Notes under the pieces: generated by a model
Told to the model about the DNA's origin: nothing
Seen by the model: only the letters and a program-made list of their open reading frames with translations
The model's database searches: none
Program-made: the position numbers and the translations under genes
Part shown: positions 1-12,102 of the stretch, piece after piece
Position numbering within the stretch: position 1 is the stretch's first letter
Layout of the letters: each line of letters opens with the position of its first letter
NCBI RefSeq assembly: GCF_001613265.1
Contig: NZ_BDCA01000007.1
Location: 1-64,000, forward strand
Length of the DNA stretch: 64,000 bases
Source: Nocardia vermiculata NBRC 100427
GTDB lineage: Bacteria; Actinomycetota; Actinomycetes; Mycobacteriales; Mycobacteriaceae
Direction: 5' to 3'

Positions 1-143
1 CACGCACACACCATCGCCCAGAAGTTGTTCTGATTGATCGGTGAGGCAACTTTTCTAGCTTAGCTCAACCATCCGATCCGAACCAAATCGGACCCCGGTC
101 GAACCAGTGTGATCGCCAGGCGCTCTCCGTACTACCTCGTTTT

Positions 144-165
144 CCCCTGGCCTCTCGGCCCGGGG
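144..165 (-). other. Hairpin in the region downstream of murA
   Basis: Arms CCCC-GGCC and GGCC-GGGG pair around a 4-base loop with one mismatch. It lies between the rRNA-type promoter at 195-223 and the window edge, so it would sit in the leader of a minus-strand transcript. No T-tract follows. It could be an rrn leader structure or a weak terminator. Nothing else is recognisable in 1-143. Confidence 0.35.
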
Positions 166-194
166 TCGGTGTCCGTGTCGCTCTGACCTGGAAT

Positions 195-223
195 AAGTTA
201 CGCACACATTGATACGAAGTCAA
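195..223 (-). promoter_or_regulatory. Probable rRNA-operon (rrn) promoter downstream of murA
   Basis: On the minus strand a -35 TTGACT (223-218) and a -10 TAACTT (200-195) are separated by exactly 17 bases. In mycobacteria and relatives an rrn operon lies directly downstream of murA and is driven by TTGACT-type promoters, so this promoter probably transcribes 16S rRNA beyond the left edge. The roughly 190 bases from the predicted start to base 1 contain no gene, as expected for an rrn leader. The promoter is seen in sequence; the rrn link is inferred from synteny. Confidence 0.6.
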
Positions 224-260
224 ATCGCCTGGTCAGAGCGATAATTCGTCATGTCACCGA

Positions 261-1523
261 CTACGCCGCAACACCGACGCGTTCGACATCGGCGCCGAGT
301 CCCCTCAGGTTCTCCACGAAGTCGGGGTACCCACGGTCGATGTGGAAGACGTCGTGCACCTCGGTGACCCCATCGGCAACGAGTCCGGCCAGGACCAGCC
401 CGGCGCCGGCGCGAATATCCGAGGACCACACCGGTGCACTCGACAAACGGGGAATCCCCCGGATCACCGCGTGATGACCGTCGGTGCGCGCATCGGCACC
501 CAACCGGATCATCTCCTCCACGAACCGGAAGCGCGCCTCGAAGATGTTCTCGGTGATCATCGAAGTGCCCTCCGCGATCGTCGCCAGGCCGATGGCCATC
601 GGTTGCAGGTCGGTCGGGAACCCCGGAAACGGCAGGGTCGAGAAATTCACCGCACGCGGCCGCTCCGGCTGCTCCACCCGGAACCCGTTGGGTTCGAAGG
701 TGATTCGCGCACCGGAGGAGCGGAGCTTGTCCAGCACCAAGGACAGGTGCTTCGGATTCAGGCCCGTGACTCGTACATCCCCCATGGTCATCGCCGCAGC
801 GATGCCCCAGGTAGCGGCCACGATCCGGTCGCCGATCACCTGGTGAGTGGTCGGCACCAGCTTGCGCACACCTGCGATGGTGAGGACCGAGGTGCCGGCG
901 CCGTCGATCCGCGCACCCATCCGATTGAGCATCGTGCACAGGTCGACGATCTCCGGCTCGCGCGCGGCATTGTCGATCACCGTCTCCCCTTCGGCCAGGA
1001 CCGCGGCCATGAGGATGTTCTCCGTCGCCCCGACCGAAGGGAAGTCCAGCCGGATGCGCGCGCCCTGCAGTTCATCGGCGCGAGCTACCAGGCAGCCGTG
1101 CTCGATCTCGCTGGTCGCGCCGAGTAGTCGCAGACCGGCCTGATGCATATCCAGTGGCCGCGAACCGATGGCATCGCCGCCGGGCAGTGCCACCACCGCA
1201 CGCTTGCAGCGCGCCATCAGCGGGCCGAGCACACACACCGAGGCACGGAACTGGGTGACCGCCGGGAAGTCCGCGTGATACTTCGGTTCCGCCGGCGTGG
1301 TGATGGCCACCACGGAACCGTCGACCGTCACATCGCAGCCCAGCCCGCGCAGCACCTCGGCCATCAGCGGGACGTCCAGGATGTCCGGGCAGTTCGTAAT
1401 CGTCGTCGTCCCCTCGGCCAACAGCGCGGCGGCCATCAGCTTGAGCACGCTGTTCTTCGCGCCGCCTACGGCCACCTCGCCGACCAGCCGATGGCCGCCG
1501 GTCACCAGGAAGCGTTCACTCAC
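261..1523 (-). CDS. murA: UDP-N-acetylglucosamine 1-carboxyvinyltransferase MurA
   Basis: Transfers enolpyruvate from PEP to UDP-GlcNAc, the first committed step of peptidoglycan synthesis, in the cytoplasm. The 420-residue length and the VGGAKNS, PGGDAIG and FPTDLQP motifs are typical of MurA. The start is the GTG at 1523, with AGGAGG four bases upstream; the frame stays open further 5' but with an Arg-rich, unconserved extension. At residue 117 the loop reads PGGDAIG, so Asp replaces the usual catalytic Cys. In mycobacteria the same change is known to give intrinsic fosfomycin resistance. It lies 86 bases downstream of the adenosyltransferase gene on the same strand and upstream of the likely rrn promoter. 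Confidence 0.97.
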   Translation of the reverse strand: MSERFLVTGGHRLVGEVAVGGAKNSVLKLMAAALLAEGTTTITNCPDILDVPLMAEVLRGLGCDVTVDGSVVAITTPAEPKYHADFPAVTQFRASVCVLGPLMARCKRAVVALPGGDAIGSRPLDMHQAGLRLLGATSEIEHGCLVARADELQGARIRLDFPSVGATENILMAAVLAEGETVIDNAAREPEIVDLCTMLNRMGARIDGAGTSVLTIAGVRKLVPTTHQVIGDRIVAATWGIAAAMTMGDVRVTGLNPKHLSLVLDKLRSSGARITFEPNGFRVEQPERPRAVNFSTLPFPGFPTDLQPMAIGLATIAEGTSMITENIFEARFRFVEEMIRLGADARTDGHHAVIRGIPRLSSAPVWSSDIRAGAGLVLAGLVADGVTEVHDVFHIDRGYPDFVENLRGLGADVERVGVAA

Positions 1524-1609
1524 AGCGCCTCCTCGCCGACGCCGGCGGTGCCGTGCGCGCCGCACGCTGTATCAATTGTTGGCTCGCAAGCTCGCTCACG
1601 GGGGCCAGC

Positions 1610-2218
1610 CTAACGGGAGGGCTCGTCGGTCGCGCCCGGTCCGTCCGTCTCCGAACCGCCCGGCCGCCACAGCACGTCACCGTCCGGATTCGCCAGTCGG
1701 CCGAGGATGAACAGCAGGTCCGACAGCCGGTTCAGGTATTTCGCGGGAAGCACGTTCGTCCCGTCCGGGTCGGCCTCGACCGCGGCCCACGCCGAACGCT
1801 CCGCGCGGCGCGTCACGGTCCGGGCGACGTGCAACAGTGCCGCGAGCGGGGTGCCGCCGGGAAGGATGAACGAATTCAGCGGGGTCAGTCCGGCATTGAA
1901 CTCGTCGCACCAGCCTTCGACGCGATCGATGTAGGGCTGGGTGATCCGCAGCGGCGGGTACTTGGGATTCGCAACCACCGGAGTCGACAGATCCGCGCCC
2001 GCGTCGAACAGATCGTTCTGCACCTGCCGCAGGACCTCGGCGATCCGCACCGGGGGCCCGCCCAGCGCCAGCGCTACGCCGAGAGCCGCATTCGTCTCGT
2101 CACAGTCGGCATAGGCGATCAGTCGGGGATCGGTCTTCGGCACCCTGGAGAAGTCGCTCAGACCGGTGGTGCCGTCGTCACCGGTGCGGGTATAGATCTT
2201 GGTCAGATGCACACTCAT
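1610..2218 (-). CDS. PduO-type ATP:cob(I)alamin adenosyltransferase
   Basis: Adenosylates cob(I)alamin with ATP to make adenosylcobalamin. The 202-residue protein opens with the family signature KIYTRTGDDGTTGL and carries D-E-T-N (about 40-43), plus RTVTRRAER and LNRLSDLLF near the C-terminus, all diagnostic of the PduO/MMAB family. Its neighbours DUF2550 and murA match the order around M. tuberculosis Rv1314c. Its product is the cofactor needed by the IcmF mutase at 48.8-52.1 kb; that functional link is inferred, not shown by gene order. Confidence 0.93.
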   Translation of the reverse strand: MSVHLTKIYTRTGDDGTTGLSDFSRVPKTDPRLIAYADCDETNAALGVALALGGPPVRIAEVLRQVQNDLFDAGADLSTPVVANPKYPPLRITQPYIDRVEGWCDEFNAGLTPLNSFILPGGTPLAALLHVARTVTRRAERSAWAAVEADPDGTNVLPAKYLNRLSDLLFILGRLANPDGDVLWRPGGSETDGPGATDEPSR

Positions 2219-2242
2219 GGGTAGTGATCACCGTATTTCTGA

Positions 2243-2698
2243 TCAGGGCCCCGGCCGCCGCCGGATCCGTTCGGAAGGCCTCGACTCGACCCACGACAGG
2301 AACGCCGCCAGCGAGCCACGATCCAGCGCGAGTTCATAGCTTCCGTCGCCGTCGGACACCGCGATGACGATGATGTCGTCGGTCATGATGTCGTACTCGT
2401 CGCCCACCGGGGAGCGACGATCGACCACCTCGATGCCGAGGCGCCGGATGGTCGAGTCGGGCCCGAGTTTCAGACTGGTGAGTTTGTAGAACACGAGCCG
2501 GCCCTCGCCGTAGCGGATCAGGCCGTGCCGCCACCCCTGGCCGCCCTGCGCGGGCAACACCCGCAGAATCGCCGCAGTGCCGCCGCGGCGCAACATGATC
2601 AGGCGATACAGCGAGACCAGCGCCACGCCGACCAGCAACAGCACCAGAATGATCAGAAGCACCATCCCGGTCCGCAATCCAGGTCCGTCCCTTCGCAT
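2243..2698 (-). CDS. DUF2550 membrane-anchored protein
   Basis: Unknown function. It belongs to the DUF2550 family found between atpC and murA in mycolic-acid actinomycetes (M. tuberculosis Rv1312 position). One N-terminal hydrophobic segment (about residues 12-34 from the ATG at 2698) is followed by a soluble domain with GWRHGLIRYGEGRLVFYKL and DEYDIMTDDI motifs, and an Arg-rich tail. An alternative ATG at 2665 starts right at the hydrophobic segment; neither has a strong ribosome site. It ends 24 bases before the adenosyltransferase start. A hairpin at 2911-2942 separates it from atpC, so it may have its own promoter in 2699-2910, where nothing else is visible. Confidence 0.85.
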   Translation of the reverse strand: MRRDGPGLRTGMVLLIILVLLLVGVALVSLYRLIMLRRGGTAAILRVLPAQGGQGWRHGLIRYGEGRLVFYKLTSLKLGPDSTIRRLGIEVVDRRSPVGDEYDIMTDDIIVIAVSDGDGSYELALDRGSLAAFLSWVESRPSERIRRRPGP

Positions 2699-2910
2699 CG
2701 CCCTGCGCCAACGGCAGCGCCGTGCCCTGCCCGGACAAGACCGCTCCCGCAGCGAGTCTACAAACCGCACCGCCGCGGCACACAGCCGGTCAGCCGATCC
2801 GAAAGTTTTTCTCCCGACCGTCACCACCGCCGCAGCCCGGCAGCTCCCGGTCTCGGCCGTGCCTGATGCTCCGGCCTGCGCATATCCCCTGCGGCCGTCC
2901 CCGAACAGCA

Positions 2911-2942
2911 GTGTGGCGGTCCGGATGTCCGGACCGCCACAC
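2911..2942 (-). terminator. Hairpin downstream of atpC, probable terminator of the atp operon
   Basis: Two 15-base arms (GTGTGGCGGTCCGGA and its complement) form a perfect stem with a very short loop 58 bases beyond the atpC stop. There is no T-tract, which is common for actinobacterial terminators. Confidence 0.7.
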
Positions 2943-3000
2943 GGGCAGTGCTATTCGATTGTGCTCGGCGGCAGATCGCCTCGACAGCGTTCGGAGACGA

Positions 3001-3375
3001 TCAGTCCGTCTTCGCCTCGACCGCACGCAGCCGGGCGGTCGCCACATTCTGTTCCTGCTCCGAAGAGTTCGGATCGGCCAGCACCGCACGTGCCGCATCG
3101 ATATCGATATCGGCAGCGAATTCGGCGGATTCGGCGAGAATCCGGACGGCCTCACCCGTGCAGGAGAAGAACCCGCCGTGCACGGCGGCGACGATCCGCT
3201 CACCCTCGGTGCTCTCGATGGTCACGATGCCGCCCTCGGCCAGCTGGCCGAGCACGGGCTCGTGGCCGTGCAGAATACCGATCTGCCCTTCGGTGGTCTG
3301 GGCGCCGACGAAACTCGCCTGCCCCGACCACAGCCGCCGCTCGATGGCGACCAGATCAACTGACATGTCCGCCAT
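3001..3375 (-). CDS. atpC: F1Fo ATP synthase subunit epsilon
   Basis: Central-stalk subunit that inhibits ATP hydrolysis and couples F1 to the c-ring. It is 124 residues, the short actinobacterial form, with the beta-sandwich domain motif [16 protein letters not shown]. The C-terminal helical arm is brief. It starts 5 bases after the atpD stop, so it is co-transcribed with and probably coupled to atpD. An internal ATG three codons in is an alternative start. It is the last gene of the ATP synthase operon and is followed by a strong hairpin. Confidence 0.96.
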   Translation of the reverse strand: MADMSVDLVAIERRLWSGQASFVGAQTTEGQIGILHGHEPVLGQLAEGGIVTIESTEGERIVAAVHGGFFSCTGEAVRILAESAEFAADIDIDAARAVLADPNSSEQEQNVATARLRAVEAKTD

Positions 3376-3380
3376 GGTGA

Positions 3381-4856
<1,476 letters not shown>

Positions 4857-5825
4857 TTAGTCGCGGTCCGAGTTCGCCAGCGCGTTCGCGCCACCGACGA
4901 TCTCACTGATTTCCTGTGTGATGTTCGCCTGGCGGATCGAGTTCGCCTGACGGCTCAGGGAATCGACCAGCTCGGTGGCGTTATCGGTGGCGGCCTTCAT
5001 CGCGGTGCGGCGCGCGGCCGACTCCGAGGCCGCCGCCTCGAGCAGCGACGAGTAGATGCGGGTGTTGATGTACTTCGGCAGCAGTGCGCCGAGCAGCTTG
5101 TCCGCATCCGGTTCGAACTCGTACAGCGAGCTGACCTTGGCGTCCGGAGAGTCGGTCAGCATATCCTCGCCGAGTTCATAGTTCTCGTCGACGAAACTCA
5201 CCTGGATCGGCGCCATCCGGCGCACCTCCGGAACCTGCGACAACATCGACACGAAGCGCGTGTAGACGATATGTACCTCGTCCACACCCTCGATCGTGCC
5301 CGCGCCGCCGGGTGCCTCGACCTCCGAGCCGGAGCCGGCCATGAAGATGTCGACGAGATGACCGCAGGCGGCCGAGGCGTCGGTGTAGTGCGGCTGCTGC
5401 GAGAAGCCGGTCCACGAACCCGACACCGACCGGCGCCGGAAGGTGTAGTACGTCAGGCCCTTGTTGCCCATGACGTAGAGCACCGGCTCCTTGCCCTCGG
5501 AGCGCAGTGTGGTCAGCAGCTCCTCCGCGCGCTTGAGCACGTTGGCGTTGTAGCCACCGCACATACCGCTGTCACTGGTGATGACCAGGACGGCGGCCCG
5601 ACTCGGGTTCTCCCGCTCGGTCAGCAGCGGATGGTTGAGATTCGACGAGGCAGCAGCGAGTTCGCTCAGTACCTTGGTGATCTCTTCCGCGTACGGCTTC
5701 GCGGCGGCGACCCGGGCCTGGGCCTTACTGATCCGCGAGGTCGCGATCAGCTCCTGCGCCTTGGTGATCTTCTTGATCGAGCTCACACCACGAATACGGG
5801 AGCGCAGTTCACGCAAGTTCGCCAT
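4857..5825 (-). CDS. atpG: F1Fo ATP synthase subunit gamma
   Basis: Rotor shaft of F1. The N-terminal helix [20 protein letters not shown] and the C-terminal [18 protein letters not shown] helix are the conserved coiled coil inserted into the alpha3-beta3 ring. At 322 residues it is slightly longer than the E. coli protein; the extra length is in the middle Rossmann-like domain. The gap to atpA is 63 bases. Confidence 0.98.
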   Translation of the reverse strand: MANLRELRSRIRGVSSIKKITKAQELIATSRISKAQARVAAAKPYAEEITKVLSELAAASSNLNHPLLTERENPSRAAVLVITSDSGMCGGYNANVLKRAEELLTTLRSEGKEPVLYVMGNKGLTYYTFRRRSVSGSWTGFSQQPHYTDASAACGHLVDIFMAGSGSEVEAPGGAGTIEGVDEVHIVYTRFVSMLSQVPEVRRMAPIQVSFVDENYELGEDMLTDSPDAKVSSLYEFEPDADKLLGALLPKYINTRIYSSLLEAAASESAARRTAMKAATDNATELVDSLSRQANSIRQANITQEISEIVGGANALANSDRD

Positions 5826-5888
5826 CAGCGGTTCACACTCCCTTCGCGTATCCCGCGTATCGGATTGGTCGGCATGGTCGGACCCGGC

Positions 5889-7526
5889 TTACTTCTCGAC
5901 GTGCTTACGGGTGACCGACAGCGACTCGACCTCTTCGTGGTCCAGTTCGCCCGCGCCGGCCTCGTTGACCACGCGGCTGCCGTCGGAAGCCAGGAAGCCC
6001 TGCTTGAAGCGCTCGGTCTCGGCCTTGATGGAGTCGGCGGCCTCGCCCTGCAGCACCTTGCCACCCTCGATCGACTCGAACGCCGCGGCGGCGCTGCGGT
6101 GCAGCGACTCGAGCAGTTCGTTGTTGAAGCGGCGGACGTCGGCGACCGGCACGGTGTCGAAGTAGCCGGCGTCGACCAGGAAGATCGACACGATCTGGTC
6201 CTCGACCGCAACCGGGGAGTACTGATCCTGCTTGAGCAGCTCGACCCAGCGGGCACCACGCTCGAGCTGGGCCAGCGAGGCGGCATCCAGATCGGAGGCG
6301 AAGGCGGAGAACGCTTCGAGCTCGCGGTAGGAGGCCAGCTCCAGACGCAGCGAACCGGCGACCTTCTTCATGCCCTTGGTCTGCGCGGCGCCACCGACAC
6401 GGGAGACCGAGGTACCGACGTTGATGGCCGGACGCACACCCTTGTTGAACAGGTCGGACTCGAGGAAGACCTGGCCGTCGGTGATGGAGATGACGTTGGT
6501 CGGGATGAACGCCGAGATGTCGTTGGCCTTGGTCTCGATGATCGGCAGACCCGTCATCGAACCGGCGCCCATCTCGTCGGACAGCTTCGCGCAACGCTCC
6601 AGCAGGCGGGAGTGCAGGTAGAAGACGTCACCCGGATACGCCTCGCGGCCCGGCGGACGACGCAGCAGCAGCGAGATGGCGCGGTAGGCCTCGGCCTGCT
6701 TGGACAGGTCGTCGAACACGATCAGGACGTGCTTGCCCTGGTACATCCAGTGCTGGCCGAGCGCGGAACCGGTGTAGGGCGCGAGCCACTTGAAACCGGC
6801 CGAATCAGACGCAGGTGCCGCGACGATCGTCGTGTACTCCAGCGCCCCGTGGGCCTCGAGCGCGGACTTCACACCGGCGATGGTGGAGCCCTTCTGGCCG
6901 ATCGCGACGTAGATGCAACGCATCTGCTTGGTCGGATCGCCGGACTCCCAGTTGGCCTTCTGGTTCAGGATGGCGTCGATGCAGAGCGCGGTTTTACCGG
7001 TCTTGCGGTCGCCGATGACCAGCTGACGCTGGCCGCGGCCGATGGCGGTCAGTGCGTCGATGGCGGTGATGCCGGTGGCCATCGGCTCCTCGACCGGCTG
7101 ACGCTCCAGCACGGTCGCGGCCTGCAGCTCCAGCACGCGGCGCTCATCGGATTCGATCTCGCCCAGGCCGTCGATCGGCTTGCCGAGCGGGTCGATGACG
7201 CGGCCGAGGAAGTTGTCGCCGACCGGCACCGAGAGCACGTCACCGGTGCGGCGGACCTGCTGGCCCTCTTCGATGCCGTTGAACTCACCGAGGATGACCG
7301 CGCCGATTTCGTCGGGGTCGAGGTTCAGCGCAACACCCAGCACGCCGCCGGGGAATTCGAGGATCTCGTTGGTCATCGCCGACGGCAGGCCGCTGACGTG
7401 CGCGATGCCGTCACTGGTGTCGGTAACCGTGCCGATTTCCTCGATCGAGGTTTCGGGGGTGTAGCTCTGGGTGTAGCTTTCGATCGCGCTACGGATCTCA
7501 TCGGGGGAGATCGTCAGCTCCGCCAT
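5889..7526 (-). CDS. atpA: F1Fo ATP synthase subunit alpha
   Basis: Non-catalytic nucleotide-binding subunit of F1. It has 545 residues with Walker A GDRKTGKT at 172-179, and the alpha signature [17 protein letters not shown] with its conserved Arg. The C-terminus (ending VEK after [15 protein letters not shown]) is extended relative to E. coli. M. tuberculosis alpha also has a C-terminal extension, which represses ATP hydrolysis; whether this one acts likewise is inference. Confidence 0.99.
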   Translation of the reverse strand: MAELTISPDEIRSAIESYTQSYTPETSIEEIGTVTDTSDGIAHVSGLPSAMTNEILEFPGGVLGVALNLDPDEIGAVILGEFNGIEEGQQVRRTGDVLSVPVGDNFLGRVIDPLGKPIDGLGEIESDERRVLELQAATVLERQPVEEPMATGITAIDALTAIGRGQRQLVIGDRKTGKTALCIDAILNQKANWESGDPTKQMRCIYVAIGQKGSTIAGVKSALEAHGALEYTTIVAAPASDSAGFKWLAPYTGSALGQHWMYQGKHVLIVFDDLSKQAEAYRAISLLLRRPPGREAYPGDVFYLHSRLLERCAKLSDEMGAGSMTGLPIIETKANDISAFIPTNVISITDGQVFLESDLFNKGVRPAINVGTSVSRVGGAAQTKGMKKVAGSLRLELASYRELEAFSAFASDLDAASLAQLERGARWVELLKQDQYSPVAVEDQIVSIFLVDAGYFDTVPVADVRRFNNELLESLHRSAAAAFESIEGGKVLQGEAADSIKAETERFKQGFLASDGSRVVNEAGAGELDHEEVESLSVTRKHVEK

Positions 7527-7588
7527 GGTTCTTCCTGCTCTCGCTGTGGTCTGGAATGTCGGGGTGGGTGCCGGGCCGCCGAGGCCGG

Positions 7589-8401
7589 CTAGGCCAGGGA
7601 TTGGCGCAGACGGCGCAGTCGACCGACCGCACTGCCGTCGATGACGTCGTCACCGATGCGGATGACGACACCGGCCAGCAGGCTGGTGTCGATCTGCACA
7701 TGGACGGTGACCGGCTTGTCATAGATCCGCTGCAGCGATGCGGCGAGTTGCTCCCGCTGCTGCTGCGTCAGCTCCGTGGCCGCACGAACGTAGGCGACGA
7801 TCTGCTTGCGCAGGGATGCCGCCAGCTCGGACAGCTGATCGAAGGCGATGCCCGCGTCACCACGCGAACGGCCGACGGCCTGCTCGGCCAGCTGCATGGT
7901 GATGTCTTCGACCTTGCCGGTGAGCAGCCGGGCCAGCAGTTCGCGCTTGGCCTGCTGTGAGGTGGCGTGATCGGTGAGGGCCTGCTCCAGATTCGGATTG
8001 TCCTCGATGATGCGCGCCAGCCGGAACAGCTCGTCCTCGACGGCGTCGATACGGCCGCGGTCGGCCGCGGCACGCAACAGCGCCTCCTGCCCCAGCACCA
8101 CCAGGGTGTCGACCAGATCCCGGGTACGGGACCAGTCCTGGGCGACGGCCGTGGTCAGCACGGCCAGCGTGGCCGCGCTGATCTTGCCGCCGAACACGCG
8201 TTCGGCCAGTTCGGCTCGCACCGAACTGGACACCGACTTATCCGCGAGCGCGACACGCAGCGAACGCTGGTCGTCGAGCACGTCGACTACGGCGAACAGT
8301 TCGGAACCCGTCGTTGCGATGGTGATGTCACCGGTCGCGGACAGTGCGGCCGAAAGAGCTTCCCTCGCACGGGAACTCGCCTCGCGGCTCGCTGCGTACA
8401 T
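7589..8401 (-). CDS. atpH: F1Fo ATP synthase subunit delta (long form, not fused to b)
   Basis: Peripheral-stalk subunit joining F1 to subunit b. The ATG at 8401 is preferred because GGGAAG precedes it; an in-frame GTG at 8416 has no such site. The product is about 270 residues, with the OSCP/delta domain in the second half ([13 protein letters not shown] to [21 protein letters not shown]). Mycobacteria carry a fused b-delta protein of about 445 residues together with b'. Here delta is separate and a single b gene precedes it, as in Streptomyces and Corynebacterium. Confidence 0.96.
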   Translation of the reverse strand: MYAASREASSRAREALSAALSATGDITIATTGSELFAVVDVLDDQRSLRVALADKSVSSSVRAELAERVFGGKISAATLAVLTTAVAQDWSRTRDLVDTLVVLGQEALLRAAADRGRIDAVEDELFRLARIIEDNPNLEQALTDHATSQQAKRELLARLLTGKVEDITMQLAEQAVGRSRGDAGIAFDQLSELAASLRKQIVAYVRAATELTQQQREQLAASLQRIYDKPVTVHVQIDTSLLAGVVIRIGDDVIDGSAVGRLRRLRQSLA

Positions 8402-8490
8402 GCTTCCCACTTTCACTGAGTTGAATTCCGGGGCACCGGTTCGGTCACGTCCGGTGACTCATGTCACCGGACGAACCTCTCAGGCGCAGG

Positions 8491-9045
8491 TTACCTGCCG
8501 ACCCCGATGCCGGCCTTCTCATCCAGCTCGGTAAGGAACCGGTCGATGGACGCGGCCTGCTTGGCCTCGTCCGCCACGGACTGCCCGATGATCTTCTCGG
8601 CCAGGTCTACCGCGGTGCGGCCGAGCTCGGACCGCAATTCGGTAACAATCTGCTGACGCTGCGAATCCAGCTGGGCGTGACCCGCAGTGACGATGCGATC
8701 GGCCTCGGCCTGCGCCTCGGACCGCAGCTGGGCGAGGATCTGCTGGCCCTGGGTGCGCGCTTCCTCGCGGATGCGTGCCGCCTCCAGCCGGGCCTCCGCC
8801 AGCTGCTGCTGGTACTGCTGCAGGGTCTGCTGGGCTTCGGCCTGCGCGGCCTCGGCCGCTTCCATGCCGCCTTCGATCTTCTGTGAGCGCTCGTCGAGCA
8901 CCTTCGTCAAACGGGGAACCACGTACTTGTAGAACAGGAACCCGATGACCACAACACAGACCAGCGACCACACGATGTCGTAGGTCTCCGGGATGAGGGG
9001 GTTTATATCCTCCGCATCCTCGGCGAGCAGATACATGCTGTTCAT
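8491..9045 (-). CDS. atpF: F1Fo ATP synthase subunit b
   Basis: Peripheral-stalk membrane subunit. The 184-residue protein has a short N-terminal stretch, one membrane helix (about residues 26-46, [20 protein letters not shown]) and a long charged coiled coil rich in Ala, Glu and Gln. It starts 5 bases after atpE. An ATG three codons downstream is an alternative start. No second b' gene is present in the operon. Confidence 0.97.
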   Translation of the reverse strand: MNSMYLLAEDAEDINPLIPETYDIVWSLVCVVVIGFLFYKYVVPRLTKVLDERSQKIEGGMEAAEAAQAEAQQTLQQYQQQLAEARLEAARIREEARTQGQQILAQLRSEAQAEADRIVTAGHAQLDSQRQQIVTELRSELGRTAVDLAEKIIGQSVADEAKQAASIDRFLTELDEKAGIGVGR

Positions 9046-9050
9046 GGGAA

Positions 9051-10146
<1,096 letters not shown>

Positions 10147-10418
10147 AGTGGTGACGCTCAGCGTTCTCTCCCGTGTTCGGGCCGCGGGACAACCTCGATC
10201 TCGCGGTTCGATCGGACATTGACGATCAGGGGGGTCGACTCAGGTCGGCTCGAGTTCGTCAGCAGCTGCGCGGGTAAGTCCCACTGTGGCGTCTGTACGT
10301 CGGCGACATCGTCGACGGTGCAGGGCCGGAAACTCCGCACAGAAGATCCGGCACAGCAGTAAGCATAACCTCTCACATCAGTCCTGATGCGGTCGGCCCC
10401 GTGTTTATGGATGCTTAC

Positions 10419-10433
10419 GGTAAAGAGTTTACC
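10419..10433. promoter_or_regulatory. Perfect 15-bp palindrome upstream of atpB
   Basis: GGTAAA-GAG-TTTACC is a perfect inverted repeat 273 bases upstream of atpB and 33 bases past the atpI stop. The 319-base gap 10147-10465 is unusually long for an atp operon and holds no convincing gene. The site may be an operator for a secondary promoter of atpB-atpC. No clear promoter pair was assigned. Confidence 0.4.
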
Positions 10434-10465
10434 AAGGTGTCTACGACAACGTGTAGGGGGTCGGT

Positions 10466-10918
10466 TCAAATATTGGAACGATCTTGGTCGACGGGGCCGG
10501 AGGGTGGATCGATCACCGGAACACGCCGCCGCAGAAGTCCATATGTTTCGGCCCCGAGAACAATCAGCAACGCACCCACGACCGTCAGGAACAGGGTACC
10601 GGGACTGTAGAAATCGAAGCGCTGCACGATCGCGACCACAACCATCACGATCAGCAGTTTGCCGACCCAGCTTCCCAGCATCACCATCCCCTGAATCCCG
10701 CTGTCCAGTTTCGCACTGAACAACACGAGAGCGGCAGTGGTGAGAATGAAGAAGCCACCGATCGCGGAGCCGATCAAGGCCCCCCAGAAGCCGGCCCAGC
10801 CCGCGACAATCGAACCGGCAACAACCGAAACCACCACCAGCACACAGAGTCCGGCAATGCCGTAACGCAGCGCCGCTCGCAGCGGGGCATCGGGATGATA
10901 TTCGGGTGCCGTGCTCAC
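10466..10918 (-). CDS. atpI: AtpI-like ATP synthase assembly membrane protein
   Basis: Small membrane protein that in other bacteria helps assemble the c-ring. The 150-residue product has four hydrophobic segments (about 18-40, 44-68, 78-100 and 107-125) and a hydrophilic C-terminus. It is identified mainly by size, topology and position directly before the atp genes and 21 bases after wecA. Sequence conservation in this family is low. Confidence 0.8.
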   Translation of the reverse strand: MSTAPEYHPDAPLRAALRYGIAGLCVLVVVSVVAGSIVAGWAGFWGALIGSAIGGFFILTTAALVLFSAKLDSGIQGMVMLGSWVGKLLIVMVVVAIVQRFDFYSPGTLFLTVVGALLIVLGAETYGLLRRRVPVIDPPSGPVDQDRSNI

Positions 10919-10939
10919 AGTCGCTACTTTACTAGGCCC

Positions 10940-12091
10940 TTACTTGCGGCGACCGCGGAGCCCGGCGAGCTCCCGCAGTGACGGGACGGCCGTCACCACC
11001 AGTGCGAATACCAGGCCCGCCGCGAACAGCAGCACCACCACCCGGCGATCCATCAACGACGAGCCGACCGCGGCGAAGGCCAGCACCCCGACCCACAAGT
11101 AGATCAGCAGCACCACCCGCCGATGCGAATGGCCGATCTGGAGCAGGCGGTGGTGCAGATGCATTTTGTCGGGTGTGGAGAAACTCACTCCGGCGCGCAC
11201 GCGCCGCACGATTGCCAGCACCAGATCCAGCACCGGAATAAACATCACCGCCCCCACCAGCAACAGCGGTGAAAGCAGGCCGACGATATCGCGCGGGCCG
11301 TATCCGGTGAGCGGAATCCGGCCGGAGGCGCCGGTCGAGACGGCAGCCAGCATCAAACCGATCAGCATCGAACCGGAATCGCCCATGAATATGCGGGCCG
11401 GATTGAAATTGTGGGGCAGGAATCCCAGGCATCCGCCCGCCAGCGCGGCGGCCAACAGGGCCGGCGGGAAGGTATCGGTGGCGCCGCCCTGCTCGTAGAG
11501 CAAACCGACGGTGAACACGAATACCGCGACGGCCGCGATCAGGCCCAACCCCGCGGCCAGACCGTCGAGTCCGTCGACGAAGTTCATCGCGTTGATCATG
11601 GTGACCGTGATCGCCACTGTCACCACGCCGCCCTGCAGCTGATCGAGTACCACGGTGGTGTTGCTGAACGGGTTGTAGATGGCGACCCAGCTCAGCCCCA
11701 TCACGGCCATGACTCCGGCAGCGGTGATCTGGCCGACGAACTTGGTCAGGGCGTCCAGCCCCCACCGATCGTCGACGATTCCCACGAGCACGATCAGCGT
11801 GCCCGCGACCAGTACCGCCGGAATATCGTGCGGATAGTCGAAGCCCCGGCGCAACGCGGGGAGCTGGTGCGCGAACAACACCGCGGCCAGTACGCCGAGA
11901 TAGATACCGACACCGCCCATGCGTGGGATCGGTTCCAGGTGCACATCACGATCACGCGGGACCGCGATGGCGCCGAAACCGATCGCCAGTGTTCGAATTC
12001 CGCCGGTGGACAACATCGTCACCACCGCCGACACGAGCAGGACCAGAAGCAGCTCGCGCAGCGGGACGACCGCGCCCTGACTGAAGACCAT
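10940..12091 (-). CDS. wecA: Decaprenyl-phosphate N-acetylglucosaminephosphotransferase (MraY/WecA family)
   Basis: Transfers GlcNAc-1-phosphate from UDP-GlcNAc to decaprenyl phosphate, the first step of the linker unit that joins arabinogalactan to peptidoglycan in mycolic-acid bacteria. The 383-residue protein has about 11 membrane helices with the catalytic loops VGIVDDRWGLD, NAMNFVDGLDGLAAG, ARIFMGDSGSM and HLHHRLLQIGHSHR in family order. It begins 11 bases after the sua5 stop. The same position is held by wecA/rfe (Rv1302) in M. tuberculosis. Confidence 0.95.
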   Translation of the reverse strand: MVFSQGAVVPLRELLLVLLVSAVVTMLSTGGIRTLAIGFGAIAVPRDRDVHLEPIPRMGGVGIYLGVLAAVLFAHQLPALRRGFDYPHDIPAVLVAGTLIVLVGIVDDRWGLDALTKFVGQITAAGVMAVMGLSWVAIYNPFSNTTVVLDQLQGGVVTVAITVTMINAMNFVDGLDGLAAGLGLIAAVAVFVFTVGLLYEQGGATDTFPPALLAAALAGGCLGFLPHNFNPARIFMGDSGSMLIGLMLAAVSTGASGRIPLTGYGPRDIVGLLSPLLLVGAVMFIPVLDLVLAIVRRVRAGVSFSTPDKMHLHHRLLQIGHSHRRVVLLIYLWVGVLAFAAVGSSLMDRRVVVLLFAAGLVFALVVTAVPSLRELAGLRGRRK

Positions 12092-12102
12092 CTACCGTGC
12101 CG

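Noticed and set aside
5271..7592. 773-codon open frame antisense to atpG/atpA
   Set aside because: High-GC shadow frame opposite highly conserved ATP synthase genes; composition is low-complexity and no family is recognisable.
10158..10469. 103-codon frame between atpB and atpI
   Set aside because: No ribosome site, no family, and it crosses the regulatory palindrome.
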